Shown here in pieces: positions 25,343 through 33,387 of a stretch of 40,971 bases of DNA. The stretch's first letter is position 1, and every line of letters begins with the position of its first letter. The translations under genes and the position numbers were made by a program. The notes under the pieces are model-generated. The model saw only the letters and a program-made list of their open reading frames with translations, was not told where the DNA came from and made no database searches. Source of the stretch: Clostridiales bacterium (GTDB lineage Bacteria > Bacillota > Clostridia > Oscillospirales > CAG-272); NCBI GenBank assembly GCA_012837425.1, contig DURE01000024.1, forward strand, positions 1 to 40,971, written 5' to 3'.

Positions 25343-25389
25343 TTCAAAAGGGATTGGGAGGAACCTTTTTCAGGTAGTTCCTCCCAATC
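25343..25389 (-). terminator. terminator after rpsR
   Basis: A perfect 13-bp stem on the minus strand, GATTGGGAGGAAC / GTTCCTCCCAATC (25389-25377 with 25364-25352), followed by CCTTTTGAA. Confidence 0.9.
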
Positions 25390-25402
25390 GCGTCTTTTAT
25401 TG

Positions 25403-25654
25403 CTAGTCTGTTACATAGGGCAGGAGCGCAGCCTGGCGCGCGCGCTTGATGGCGGTGCTCAGCTCGCGTTGGTGCTTTGCGCAATTCCCTGATACCCGCT
25501 TGGGAAGAATCTTTCCGCGCTCGCTGATAAATTTGCGGAGCTTTGCGGCCTCCTTGTAATCGATGTAATCCACTTTGTCAACACAAAAGATGCAGACCTT
25601 TCTTTTTCTGCGAATCGGACCACCCTGCGACGGGCGCGTTACCTGTTTATTCAT
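25403..25654 (-). CDS. rpsR: 30S ribosomal protein S18
   Basis: An 83-aa protein with [20 protein letters not shown], the family core [15 protein letters not shown] and [18 protein letters not shown]. The CIFC pair plus C and H in NCAKH make this a zinc-binding (C+) form of S18. It is the third gene of rpsF-ssb-rpsR and ends in a strong terminator. Confidence 0.98.
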   Translation of the reverse strand: MNKQVTRPSQGGPIRRKRKVCIFCVDKVDYIDYKEAAKLRKFISERGKILPKRVSGNCAKHQRELSTAIKRARQAALLPYVTD

Positions 25655-25702
25655 AATACAAATTCAATCCTTTCTTAAATATCCGAACGCCGGTCCTCGC
25701 TA

Positions 25703-26149
25703 TCAGAAGGGCAGGTCGTCGTCGGTTTTGATTTCCTCAAACTTCGGAGCACTTGCCGCCGGAGTCGAGAACGCCGGGATATTATCGGGTGCGCCTCCGG
25801 GGACGTTTCCGCTTTCCTGACGGCTGTCAACAAAGAGCACCTCGTCTGCAACCACATCGGTGGCATAGCGCTTCTGGCCCTGCTGGTCAACCCATGACCG
25901 CGTCTGTATCGAGCCGATAACGCAGATTGAAGACCCCTTTCTGAAATACCTTGTGACAAACTCGGCGGTGCTGCGCCAGGCGGTGATATTGATAAAATCG
26001 GTTTGCTGGGAAGCATCCTTTGACTGATACCTGCGGTTTATCGCTATTGTAAAGGATACAACCGGTATACCGCTTTGCGTTTGCTTGAGCTCGGGGTCGC
26101 TCGTCAGCCGTCCGCCTAGAATAGCCTTGTTGAGATTAAAGTATGCCAT
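25703..26149 (-). CDS. ssb: single-stranded DNA-binding protein
   Basis: Coats single-stranded DNA in replication, repair and recombination. OB-fold motifs: NKAILGGRLTSDPELK, SFTIAINRRY, DFINITAWRSTAEFVTRYF and the conserved GSIQTRSW. The acidic C-terminal tip DDDLPF, which recruits partner proteins, is intact. The start at 26149 (MAYFNLNKA) has GGGGGA 6 nt upstream; the frame continues a further 7 codons upstream, which I do not include. 148 aa, the normal length. It is located between the S6 and S18 genes as in most Firmicutes. Confidence 0.97.
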   Translation of the reverse strand: MAYFNLNKAILGGRLTSDPELKQTQSGIPVVSFTIAINRRYQSKDASQQTDFINITAWRSTAEFVTRYFRKGSSICVIGSIQTRSWVDQQGQKRYATDVVADEVLFVDSRQESGNVPGGAPDNIPAFSTPAASAPKFEEIKTDDDLPF

Positions 26150-26237
26150 AATATCCCCCAATGCCGCCACAGGCGGCCATTTTAGTTTGAATTCTCAAGC
26201 ACACAGAGCTGCAGGAGCCTCTGGCCCGCGCTTGGTT

Positions 26238-26678
26238 TTACTCTTCATTTGCAACAGTTTCGGTGTTTCCGGCAGCTTCTGCACTTTCGCCCGTCTCGGC
26301 TTCAGCCGTGTCATCTGTGGTGTCGGCCGGCGCTTCATCGACAACCTGATTTGCAGCCCGCGCCTTGAATTTTGCCTCGGCATCGTAGGGGAGCCTTATT
26401 GTCATCGAACGCAAAATCATTTCGTTGATGTTCAAAAGGCGCTCAAGTTCGGTGATAAAGCCGGGCTGTGACTTGAATGTGACTACAACATAATAGCCTT
26501 CATTCAAATCATTGATAGGGTATGCAAGGCGTCGCTTGCCCCATTTTGCCACGTCAATAATCTGGGCGTTGTCGGCAATCAGGCCGGTGAACCTGTCAAC
26601 AACCGCCGCTACAGCCTCGTCGCCCTGAGTGGTGTTGACAACAAACAGGCTTTCATAAAAATTGTAAGCCTTTTTCAT
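26238..26678 (-). CDS. rpsF: 30S ribosomal protein S6
   Basis: Partner of S18 on the 30S platform. The core (residues 1-95) shows YNFYESLFVVNTTQGDE, KWGKRRLAYPINDLNEGYYVVVTF and RLLNINEMILRSMTIR. At 146 aa it is longer than usual because of an acidic Ala/Thr/Glu-rich tail of about 45 residues. GGAGG lies 12 nt before the ATG. It is preceded by a leader with two stable hairpins and its own promoter. Confidence 0.98.
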   Translation of the reverse strand: MKKAYNFYESLFVVNTTQGDEAVAAVVDRFTGLIADNAQIIDVAKWGKRRLAYPINDLNEGYYVVVTFKSQPGFITELERLLNINEMILRSMTIRLPYDAEAKFKARAANQVVDEAPADTTDDTAEAETGESAEAAGNTETVANEE

Positions 26679-26708
26679 AAATACTGTTTACCTCCCTATG
26701 GTCTTATG

Positions 26709-26762
26709 ACCGCGGGCACTCGAATATTTTACCCGCGGTAGAGAGACGGGCAAAAAGCCCGT
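26709..26762 (-). promoter_or_regulatory. structured leader of rpsF (candidate S6:S18-type autoregulatory RNA)
   Basis: In transcription order: hairpin ACGGGC-TTTTT-GCCCGT (26762-26746), then ACCGCGGG / CCCGCGGT (26739-26732 with 26716-26709) closing an AT-rich 15-nt loop, then the ribosome site. rpsF leaders in many bacteria bind the S6:S18 complex through a hairpin bearing an unpaired CCG. I see a stable hairpin in the right place but cannot confirm the exact CCG bulge. Confidence 0.45.
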
Positions 26763-26772
26763 ACGGTGTGTT

Positions 26773-26801
26773 ATTATACCATATCCTGCGGCGGGTGTCA
26801 A
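26773..26801 (-). promoter_or_regulatory. sigma-A promoter of rpsF-ssb-rpsR
   Basis: On the minus strand TTGACA (26801-26796), a 17-bp spacer and TATAAT (26778-26773), both perfect hexamers. Confidence 0.88.
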
Positions 26802-26853
26802 GGGAAGTTTTAGATATTTTTTTACATTTTTTTGTATATTACGCTGCTCTATA

Positions 26854-26882
26854 TTGTATTTTGCTGCAATTTGTGGTATCAT
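26854..26882 (+). promoter_or_regulatory. candidate promoter of the ComEC-like gene
   Basis: TTGTAT (26854-26859), a 17-bp spacer and TATCAT (26877-26882) with a TG extension, 30 bp before the start codon. Confidence 0.5.
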
Positions 26883-26911
26883 GTTTAAGAATACATGCGC
26901 GGAGGTGCCGA

Positions 26912-27817
26912 ATGCCGAAAAAACGCACTGGCGACGCCCGCAGGGCCCGCGGCCTTGTGCCGGCTATTGCGCTGGTTCTTGTGCTGGTTGCCGCATATCT
27001 GGGCTTCCCAAAAATCCGGCAGTACATCACAGCGCCGGCCGTGGCCGACCCTTATGGCAATATCGAGGTTCATTTTATCAATATTGGCCAGGGCGACTGC
27101 ATATTGATAAGGACGGCCGACGGCAACATGCTGGTCGACGCAGGGCCGGGCAGCTCCGAGGACTTGCTCTCGGATTACCTCAGCCAGCTGGGGGTGGCGG
27201 GCTTTGAATACGCGGTCTTCACCCATCCGCACGAGGACCATATCGGAGGTGCCGACATGATTCTGACCGATTTTACGGTGAGCAATGTTATCCTGCCCGA
27301 CTGCACTTACAGCAGCGCAACATACAACCGGATGATGAATGCCATAGACGAGTCGGGCGCCGGGGTGATTTTAGCCGAAACCGGGTCAGAATACACCATA
27401 GGCGACCTTAGGGCAACCGTTCTTGCGCCGAACTCCCCGGATTACAAGAACACAAATGACTACAGCATTGTCCTGAAAATCGAGTACGGAAAAACCTCAT
27501 TTCTTATGACCGGCGACGCCGAGGCCGCCTCCGAAGCTGAAATACTTGCAACATACGGCCCGGACATGCTGAAATGCGACCTCCTCAAGGTCGGGCATCA
27601 TGGCTCGGACACCTCAACCTCTCCGGAATTTCTTCTCGCGGTCTCGCCTGAATACGCGGTCATCTCCTGCGGCCGGGGCAACAGCTACGGCCATCCGCAT
27701 GCCATAACACTGCAAAGACTTGAGAATGCGGGAGTAATTGTATACAGAACCGACGAGCCGGGGGACAGCATAGTTTTTGTGTCCGACGGGGTCAGCGTGA
27801 CCCCGAAAAACGGATAA
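26912..27817 (+). CDS. ComEC/Rec2-like metallo-beta-lactamase-fold protein
   Basis: A 301-aa protein with an N-terminal membrane anchor (residues about 18-36) and an extracytoplasmic metallo-beta-lactamase domain. The metal motif HPHEDHIGG (H-x-H-x-D-H) is intact, followed by MTGDAE and KVGHHGSDTSTS. This resembles the C-terminal nuclease-like domain of ComEC, but it lacks the large competence membrane domain; stand-alone versions are common in Clostridia. It might hydrolyse extracellular nucleic acid or another phosphoester; the function is not established. The start has GGAGG 7 nt upstream. It is co-directional with the SDR gene 27 bp later. Confidence 0.88.
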   Translation: MPKKRTGDARRARGLVPAIALVLVLVAAYLGFPKIRQYITAPAVADPYGNIEVHFINIGQGDCILIRTADGNMLVDAGPGSSEDLLSDYLSQLGVAGFEYAVFTHPHEDHIGGADMILTDFTVSNVILPDCTYSSATYNRMMNAIDESGAGVILAETGSEYTIGDLRATVLAPNSPDYKNTNDYSIVLKIEYGKTSFLMTGDAEAASEAEILATYGPDMLKCDLLKVGHHGSDTSTSPEFLLAVSPEYAVISCGRGNSYGHPHAITLQRLENAGVIVYRTDEPGDSIVFVSDGVSVTPKNG

Positions 27818-27844
27818 ACTAATACGCAAAAAGGAACATGTCAA

Positions 27845-28561
27845 ATGAAAAGAGTCCTGATAACAGGCGGCTCGCGCGGTATCGGCGCCGGGTGCGTTAT
27901 TAAATTTGCCGCCATGGGCTGCCGGGTGGCCTTTGTTTATATGGAGAGCAAAACCGAGGCGGCCTTTCTTGCTCAAAAAACCGGCGCCATGCCAATCCGC
28001 GCCGATATATCAGACCCCGAGGCGGCATTGGGCGCGGTGACCCAGGCCGCCGACGCACTCGGCGGCCTTGACGTGTTGGTCAACAACGCCGGGGTTGCCC
28101 GCTCCGGTCTTTTCACCGAGCTATCCGACCAGGACTGGGATGTGCTCTGCGGCACCAACCTCTCGGGTACAATCTACGTCACCCGCGCGGCGGCCCGGCA
28201 CATGATTTCACAGCACTACGGGCGGATTATCAACATCGGCTCGGTCTGGGGGCGCGTGGGCGGTTCCTGCGAGGTTGCTTACTCGGCTACCAAATCGGCG
28301 CTGCGCGGGTTTACCCGTGCGCTGGCTAAGGAGCTCGGGCCTTCAGGAATTACAGTCAACTGCGTCGAGCCGGGGGTAATCGACACCGACATGAACGCCG
28401 AGCTTCCTGCATCGGCCTGTCGCTCGCTGGTGGAGGAGACCCCGCTCGGCCGGCTGGGAACCCCCGCCGACGTCGCCGCGGCGGTGTTCTTTCTCGCCTC
28501 AGACGACGCGGCCTTTATTACCGGGCAGATTATCGGTGTTGACGGGGGGTTTGGAGTATAA
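27845..28561 (+). CDS. short-chain dehydrogenase/reductase (FabG/YmfI-like)
   Basis: A 238-aa classical SDR. NAD(P)-binding TGGSRGIGAGC (residues 7-17), NNAGVA (about 80-85), and the catalytic S...Y-x-x-x-K as SVWGRVGGSCEVAYSATKSAL. The C-terminal VDGGFGV is typical of FabG-type reductases. Candidates are 3-oxoacyl-ACP reductase or the EF-P 5-aminopentanone reductase (YmfI); no fab or efp gene is nearby to decide. Its last 32 bp overlap the 3' end of lnt on the opposite strand. Confidence 0.88.
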   Translation: MKRVLITGGSRGIGAGCVIKFAAMGCRVAFVYMESKTEAAFLAQKTGAMPIRADISDPEAALGAVTQAADALGGLDVLVNNAGVARSGLFTELSDQDWDVLCGTNLSGTIYVTRAAARHMISQHYGRIINIGSVWGRVGGSCEVAYSATKSALRGFTRALAKELGPSGITVNCVEPGVIDTDMNAELPASACRSLVEETPLGRLGTPADVAAAVFFLASDDAAFITGQIIGVDGGFGV

Positions 28562-30173
28562 TCTTCGGGGGCAGCGCCCCCGAAAAAAGCGCCATTACAA
28601 CCGGCAAGAGGCAGAAAAGTGCGGCGGCGGCGACAATTATGTTCCCTACCCTCATGTAAAGCGTCATATTGTCCCTGACGCCCGCCTCGGCCACTATATA
28701 GCCCCCGACAAGCTGCCTGAGTGTTTCAACAGCCTGCCCGTTTGGCGTTATTACCGCAGAGACACCGGTGTTGGCGGCACGCAGCACCCAGCGCCTGCTC
28801 TCGACGGCGCGGAGCTTTGCCTGGGCGACATGCATCCGCCCGGCGGCCGAATCGTAGAACCACGAGTCGTTGGTCGAAATCACCAGAACCTGCGCGCCGT
28901 CGCGCAGACTTTGGATTGTCAGGCTCTCATATATTGAATCAAAGCAGATAAGCGGACCGTACACCACCCCGCCCCCTTCTATCAGGCCGCTGTCCCGGCC
29001 AGGGTAAACATCCTCCTCAAGCATGGCAATCTCTGTCAGCGGCGGGATAAGGAAGGTGAAAAACCGGCGCCAGGGCATACGCTCGGCAAAGGGCACAAGC
29101 CGACGCTTTGAATAGACCTGCTCGCCAAAACTCCCGTCGGGCTCAAAAAGCACGAGCGAATTGTACTCGCGCCCCTCCTGGTCCTCGGTAAACATTCCGG
29201 CAAGAATCGGGATCCCGCACCCCACCGACATATCCGACAGCCGCCGGGTGGTATTCGGGCTGCTCTCAAGCACAACCGGCACGGCCGTCTCGGGCCAGAT
29301 TATCAAATCCGGGCCCGACGCCGCCGCCTTGAGCGTGTAGCTCTCAGTAATGTCAATCATCTCGGAGAGCCCCATGTCCCACTTGTCGCCCGAGCCGATG
29401 TTGGGCTGAATCACGGCGGCGGTGATTTTTCCCTCTTGTCTTTGGGCGTCAAGATAATTCAGCAGGCCGCCGGCCGCGGCGTTGAATGTAAACATCCCGG
29501 CGGCAAGGAACACGAAGACCCTTGCCTTTGCCCTCTCACGCATGGCCAGAGCGACTGAAAAGTTCACCGAAACAAGAAAGAAAGTAATGATGTATGACCC
29601 GAGCAGCGACGCCGTCCCTATCATTGCCGGCATAGCGCACTGCCCCACGGCAAGCCTGCCCCAGGGCACGCCGGTCCAGAACTGGGTCTGGCTCCACTCA
29701 AAGACCACCCACAGGGAGGCCGCAAGAAAGGGCATCATCGCCCTGTGTCTTCTCACCGTCCCGGTTCTGCCGAGCAGCACATAAAAAACAAAGATCAGCC
29801 CGCCCGAAAGCGACTGAAAAATCGACAATCCCACCCAGCCGGCCAGCACCACGACCACCGCCGAGGCACGGCTCATGCCGGTAAATTCGAGCGGGTAGAG
29901 GTAGATAAACCAGTGATAAATCACAAGGTAAAAGCTCATGAAAAAAGCGAATCCGTACCCGTAAGTATACCTGAGCTTAGTATCCTGCCTGATTGCAAGG
30001 CCAACCAGCACATAGGCCGCCGGAATAAGCGTCAGCCACTCAAGCAGCCCTATGCTGTTGTATATCAAAGTCAGCCCGGTCAGGGCGCCGCCTAAAACGA
30101 GCAGCAGGAGCCGTCCCGCGCGGTCTTCTGCAAACCTTTGAAGGCGGCCTACGCAAAATCCTTCAGAAACCAT
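28530..30173 (-). CDS. lnt: apolipoprotein N-acyltransferase Lnt
   Basis: Adds the third acyl chain to the N-terminal cysteine of lipoproteins, acting in the membrane. The 547-aa protein has about seven hydrophobic segments (residues 20-235) and a nitrilase-like C-terminal domain with the catalytic triad E295 (WPETAVP), K356 (YSKRRLVPF) and C410 (LICFDSIY), plus STNDSWF. GAGGAGG is 4 nt before the ATG, which overlaps the end of the pseudouridine synthase gene, so the two are coupled. The last residues (SGALPPK...) are encoded by the hairpin repeat at 28566-28582. Confidence 0.95.
   Translation of the reverse strand: MVSEGFCVGRLQRFAEDRAGRLLLLVLGGALTGLTLIYNSIGLLEWLTLIPAAYVLVGLAIRQDTKLRYTYGYGFAFFMSFYLVIYHWFIYLYPLEFTGMSRASAVVVVLAGWVGLSIFQSLSGGLIFVFYVLLGRTGTVRRHRAMMPFLAASLWVVFEWSQTQFWTGVPWGRLAVGQCAMPAMIGTASLLGSYIITFFLVSVNFSVALAMRERAKARVFVFLAAGMFTFNAAAGGLLNYLDAQRQEGKITAAVIQPNIGSGDKWDMGLSEMIDITESYTLKAAASGPDLIIWPETAVPVVLESSPNTTRRLSDMSVGCGIPILAGMFTEDQEGREYNSLVLFEPDGSFGEQVYSKRRLVPFAERMPWRRFFTFLIPPLTEIAMLEEDVYPGRDSGLIEGGGVVYGPLICFDSIYESLTIQSLRDGAQVLVISTNDSWFYDSAAGRMHVAQAKLRAVESRRWVLRAANTGVSAVITPNGQAVETLRQLVGGYIVAEAGVRDNMTLYMRVGNIIVAAAALFCLLPVVMALFSGALPPKIILQTPRQHR
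28566..28582. repeat. palindrome identical to one unit of the rsmA-leader cluster
   Basis: CGGGGGCAGCGCCCCCG, identical to 23648-23664, including flanking TT and A. It lies inside the 3' end of lnt and 5 bp after the SDR stop codon. No T-tract follows on either strand, so it is not a standard terminator. Confidence 0.8.
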
Positions 30174-31111
30174 ATATCCTCCTCGGGCAGCGAGAATTCC
30201 CTGCCGCGAAGGTATTTGAGAATGCCATCGTAATCCCCTGCAAAATCAAAGCGGATACACCACGCATAGAGGGCCTGGTGCTTGTACCCCTTTTTTTTAT
30301 CCTCGCGGCTTTTGGCATACTTCCCCTCCCCGAGCAGCGGGCAGCCGATATGCGAGAGCTGCGCCCGGATCTGGTGGGTACGGCCGGTGATCAGTTCGAC
30401 CTCAAGCAGAGAGGCGCCGCCTCGGCTTGTGATTACCCGGTATTTTGTTATAATCTCCCTGCCGCCCGGAATTTTTGTGTCGGACACCGTGACTATGTTG
30501 CGCTCGCTGTCCTTTTTGAGCCAGCCGCGAAGCGTTGCAGCAGTCCGTGGCGGCCTGCCATGAACCGCGCAGATATAAAACTTGCCGACCTCGCCGCGCC
30601 TGATTCTCTCGTTCATCTCGCGCAGGGCGGCGGCGTTCTTGGCGGCTATCACAATACCGCCGGTGTTGCGGTCAATTCGGTTGCAGAGCGCCGGCGCAAA
30701 CGACTGCTCTGCCCCCGGGTCATATTCGCCCTTTTGGTACAGATAAGCCTGTATATGCAAAATAAGGGTGTTGCCGCTGCCCCCGGCGTCCTCGTGCACC
30801 AGCACCCCCGGCCGTTTGTTAAGCAGCATTATGTTGTCATCCTCATAAATAATTGAGAGCTTCGGTACAATCGAGCCGAGTGTCATTGAATTCCGCTCGG
30901 GCGTGCCGAAAAACTCGTCCTTTATATAGAGCTGCACCTCGTCGCCCTCGGCAAGAATATAGCCCTGCTCGCACCGGGCGTTGTTGACCTTTATTCTCTT
31001 GGTCCTGATGTACTTGTACATAAGCGAGGCCGGCAGCCTGCTCAAGGTCTTTGAGAGGAATTTATCAAGCCTCTGCCCGGCATCGTTGCGCGTTATTTTC
31101 AGTGTGCGCAT
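30149..31111 (-). CDS. RluC/RluD-family 23S rRNA pseudouridine synthase
   Basis: A 320-aa enzyme with an N-terminal S4 domain (RLDKFLSKTLSRL...KYIRTKRIKVN, residues about 13-60) and the RluA-type catalytic core. The catalytic aspartate is in NRIDRNTGGIVIAAKN, and the C-terminal motif is ELITGRTHQIRAQLSHIGCPLLG. The R-I-D-R-x-T-G-G version is typical of the RluC-like branch in Clostridia. GGGAG precedes the ATG. It is translationally coupled to lnt downstream. The exact rRNA positions are not assignable. Confidence 0.93.
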   Translation of the reverse strand: MRTLKITRNDAGQRLDKFLSKTLSRLPASLMYKYIRTKRIKVNNARCEQGYILAEGDEVQLYIKDEFFGTPERNSMTLGSIVPKLSIIYEDDNIMLLNKRPGVLVHEDAGGSGNTLILHIQAYLYQKGEYDPGAEQSFAPALCNRIDRNTGGIVIAAKNAAALREMNERIRRGEVGKFYICAVHGRPPRTAATLRGWLKKDSERNIVTVSDTKIPGGREIITKYRVITSRGGASLLEVELITGRTHQIRAQLSHIGCPLLGEGKYAKSREDKKKGYKHQALYAWCIRFDFAGDYDGILKYLRGREFSLPEEDIWFLKDFA

Positions 31112-31162
31112 GTCTGCTCCCGCCGCCCCCCGGCGGCCCGATTTACTTAAATTATATGAAGA

Positions 31163-31185
31163 GAGGGCAACATAATATCGCCCTC
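31163..31185 (-). terminator. possible terminator after upp
   Basis: GAGGGC / GCCCTC stem (31185-31180 with 31168-31163) with an 11-nt AT-rich loop, followed on the minus strand by a weak T-rich run (TCTTCATATAATTT). That run also contains a TATAAT, which could be a -10 for the rluD-lnt pair. Confidence 0.4.
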
Positions 31186-31203
31186 CACTGATGTATTGCG
31201 GTT

Positions 31204-31833
31204 TTATTTTGTACCGAAGATTCTGTCGCCGGCGTCTCCCAGCCCCGGGACTATATATGCGTGGTCGTTTAAGTGGTCGTCAAGCGCGGCCGAGTATATG
31301 TCGACATCGGGGTGTTCGGCCTGAATTTTCGCCACGCCCTCGGGCGCCGCCACAATGCACATCACGCGGATATGCGTGCAACCATGACGTTTTATCAAAG
31401 CAATGGCGTCGGACGCCGAGCCTCCTGTGGCCAGCATGGGGTCAACTAAAATAACGATTCTCTCCTCTATGTCATTGGGCAGTTTGCAGTAATATTCGAT
31501 CGGCTGATGCGACTCGGGATCCCGGTAGAGTCCGATATGCCCGATTTTCGCCACAGGCACCAGTGACATCAGTCCGTCGACCATCCCCAGTCCGGCGCGC
31601 AGTATCGGGACAATGGCAAGCTTTTTGCCCGATATCATTTTCGCCTTTGTTTTGGTTAACGGGGTCTCGATAGTCACTTCCTCAAGCGGCAGGTCACGTG
31701 TCAGCTCATAGCCCATAAGCAGCGATATTTCGTTGAGCAGCTCGCGGAAATCCTTAGAACCCGTCTTTTTGTTTCTCATGATTGAAAGCTTGTGAATTAT
31801 CAGCGGGTGGTCGATAAGATGAAACTGGCCCAT
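31204..31833 (-). CDS. upp: uracil phosphoribosyltransferase
   Basis: Salvages uracil to UMP using PRPP. The 209-aa protein, the standard length, carries the PRPP-binding [15 protein letters not shown], the N-terminal [22 protein letters not shown], and [10 protein letters not shown] and [11 protein letters not shown]. The ATG at 31833 follows AAGGAG by 8 nt; the frame stays open for a further 133 codons, but these overlap the promoter and the divergent mtaB and are not coding. Confidence 0.98.
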   Translation of the reverse strand: MGQFHLIDHPLIIHKLSIMRNKKTGSKDFRELLNEISLLMGYELTRDLPLEEVTIETPLTKTKAKMISGKKLAIVPILRAGLGMVDGLMSLVPVAKIGHIGLYRDPESHQPIEYYCKLPNDIEERIVILVDPMLATGGSASDAIALIKRHGCTHIRVMCIVAAPEGVAKIQAEHPDVDIYSAALDDHLNDHAYIVPGLGDAGDRIFGTK

Positions 31834-31866
31834 CGTAGCTCTCCTTAATCCTTCGTTCACCAATAT

Positions 31867-31895
31867 ATTATACTCCCCCTCAGCCGACTTTTCAA
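31867..31895 (-). promoter_or_regulatory. promoter of upp
   Basis: On the minus strand TTGAAA (31895-31890), a 17-bp spacer and TATAAT (31872-31867). No PyrR-type leader or purine/pyrimidine riboswitch is visible in the 30-nt leader. Confidence 0.75.
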
Positions 31896-31953
31896 GGGTT
31901 ATTTTCAAATTCACCACCAAAACCACAAAAACCCGGGTTTTGGCCGATACTTC

Positions 31954-31982
31954 TTTACAACAGTGAAAAAGAATGCTAAAAT
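31954..31982 (+). promoter_or_regulatory. promoter of mtaB
   Basis: TTTACA (31954-31959), a 17-bp spacer and TAAAAT (31977-31982). Confidence 0.65.
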
Positions 31983-32009
31983 AATTGTATATGAAAGGCG
32001 GTTTTATTG

Positions 32010-33323
32010 ATGTCGGTACGGCAGACTGTCGGGATATATACCCTTGGCTGCAAAGTAAACCAATATGAAAGTCAGGCGATTGCCGAGAGATGCGAGGCGC
32101 TCGGCATTTTAGTGCTGCCCCCCGAGGAAATATGCGATGCCTATATAATAAACACCTGCACCGTGACCGGCGAGGCCGACCGCAAGGCGCGCCAGTATAT
32201 ACGCCGCGCGATATCACAGAACCCCGAGGCAAAAATCATCGTCACCGGCTGCTTTTCCCAGCTTAACCCCAGAACTGTGGCAGAAATCCCGGGCGTGGAC
32301 TATATCTGCGGCAATACAAACAAGCTCGCGGCAGCCGAGGTAGCCGCCGAGCTTCTCAGAGCCAGTCAAAAAAATCAAAATCCCGAGATTTCGGTCTCGG
32401 ATATCAAAGCCGCCGGGTTTGAGCCTATGCAAATCAAGAGCTTCGGGCGCACGCGCGCCTTTCTGAAAATCGAGGACGGCTGCGAGTCAAACTGCGCATA
32501 CTGCATAATCCCCGCCGCGCGCGGCAAAATCCGCTCAAAGCCCCTGGCCGAGGTGGTGAGCGAGGTTAAGACGCTAATCGGGGCGGGCTGCCATGAGGTG
32601 GTGCTGACCGGGATTGAAACCGCGGCCTACGGGCGGGACCTCGGCACCGACCTTTCCTCGCTGCTCGAGGAAATAGACAATATCGAGGGCATCGGCCGCG
32701 TGCGGCTCGGCTCGCTCGACCCCGCCCTGCTCAGGCCGCGCTTTATCGAGCGGATTTCAAAGCTGCGCTCACTCGCCCCGCATTTTCACATCTCAATACA
32801 GAGCGGGTGTGACAGGGTGCTCGCGCTGATGCGGCGGAAATACAACACCGGCATGGCAAGGCGGGCATTGGCCGACCTGCGCGCGGCCTTCCCCGGGGTG
32901 CAGTTCACCGCCGACATGATAGTCGGCTTCCCCGGCGAGACAGACACCGATTTTGCCGACACGCTTGATTTTGTCAGATGGGCAAAGTTCCTCTCGATTC
33001 ACGTTTTCCCCTATTCCCGCCGGCCCGGAACGGCCGCCGCACAGATTCCCGAGCAGGTGCCGGCCGACATAAAAAAGCAGCGCTGGGACGAACTCGACAG
33101 GCTTCAAAGCACCATAAGGCGGGGCATACTTGACGATATTGTGGCAAACTCGCCCGTACAGGAGGTGCTCTTTGAGAACCCCGAGGAAAAAGAGGCCTTC
33201 GGCCACACGGCATCCTTTATCGGGGTGAGCGTCCCCGGTCCGCTAACCGACGGCCGGCCGCTGCGCCATGTGAAGCTCGAGCGCCACGACGGGCTGATAT
33301 GCTTTGGCAGCCTTGCAGACTGA
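32010..33323 (+). CDS. mtaB: tRNA t6A37 methylthiotransferase MtaB
   Basis: Radical-SAM enzyme converting t6A to ms2t6A at position 37 of tRNA. The N-terminal methylthiotransferase domain supplies three cysteines (TLGCKVN, NTCTVT, TGCFSQ). The radical-SAM cluster is in [14 protein letters not shown], and the C-terminal TRAM-like domain follows GHTASFIGV. The [11 protein letters not shown] opening separates MtaB from MiaB. The ATG at 32010 is preceded by AAAGGCGG; an upstream TTG at 32007 is in frame. 437 aa, the normal length. Confidence 0.96.
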   Translation: MSVRQTVGIYTLGCKVNQYESQAIAERCEALGILVLPPEEICDAYIINTCTVTGEADRKARQYIRRAISQNPEAKIIVTGCFSQLNPRTVAEIPGVDYICGNTNKLAAAEVAAELLRASQKNQNPEISVSDIKAAGFEPMQIKSFGRTRAFLKIEDGCESNCAYCIIPAARGKIRSKPLAEVVSEVKTLIGAGCHEVVLTGIETAAYGRDLGTDLSSLLEEIDNIEGIGRVRLGSLDPALLRPRFIERISKLRSLAPHFHISIQSGCDRVLALMRRKYNTGMARRALADLRAAFPGVQFTADMIVGFPGETDTDFADTLDFVRWAKFLSIHVFPYSRRPGTAAAQIPEQVPADIKKQRWDELDRLQSTIRRGILDDIVANSPVQEVLFENPEEKEAFGHTASFIGVSVPGPLTDGRPLRHVKLERHDGLICFGSLAD

Positions 33324-33387
33324 AAACTCAGAATTGATAACATGACTATCCGGAAAAAACACAACTAAAAAAGGAATGGTTTCATCG

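Noticed and set aside
31834-32232. N-terminal extension of upp to 342 aa
   Set aside because: The extra codons overlap the upp promoter and divergent mtaB, and the standard 209-aa start has a strong ribosome site.
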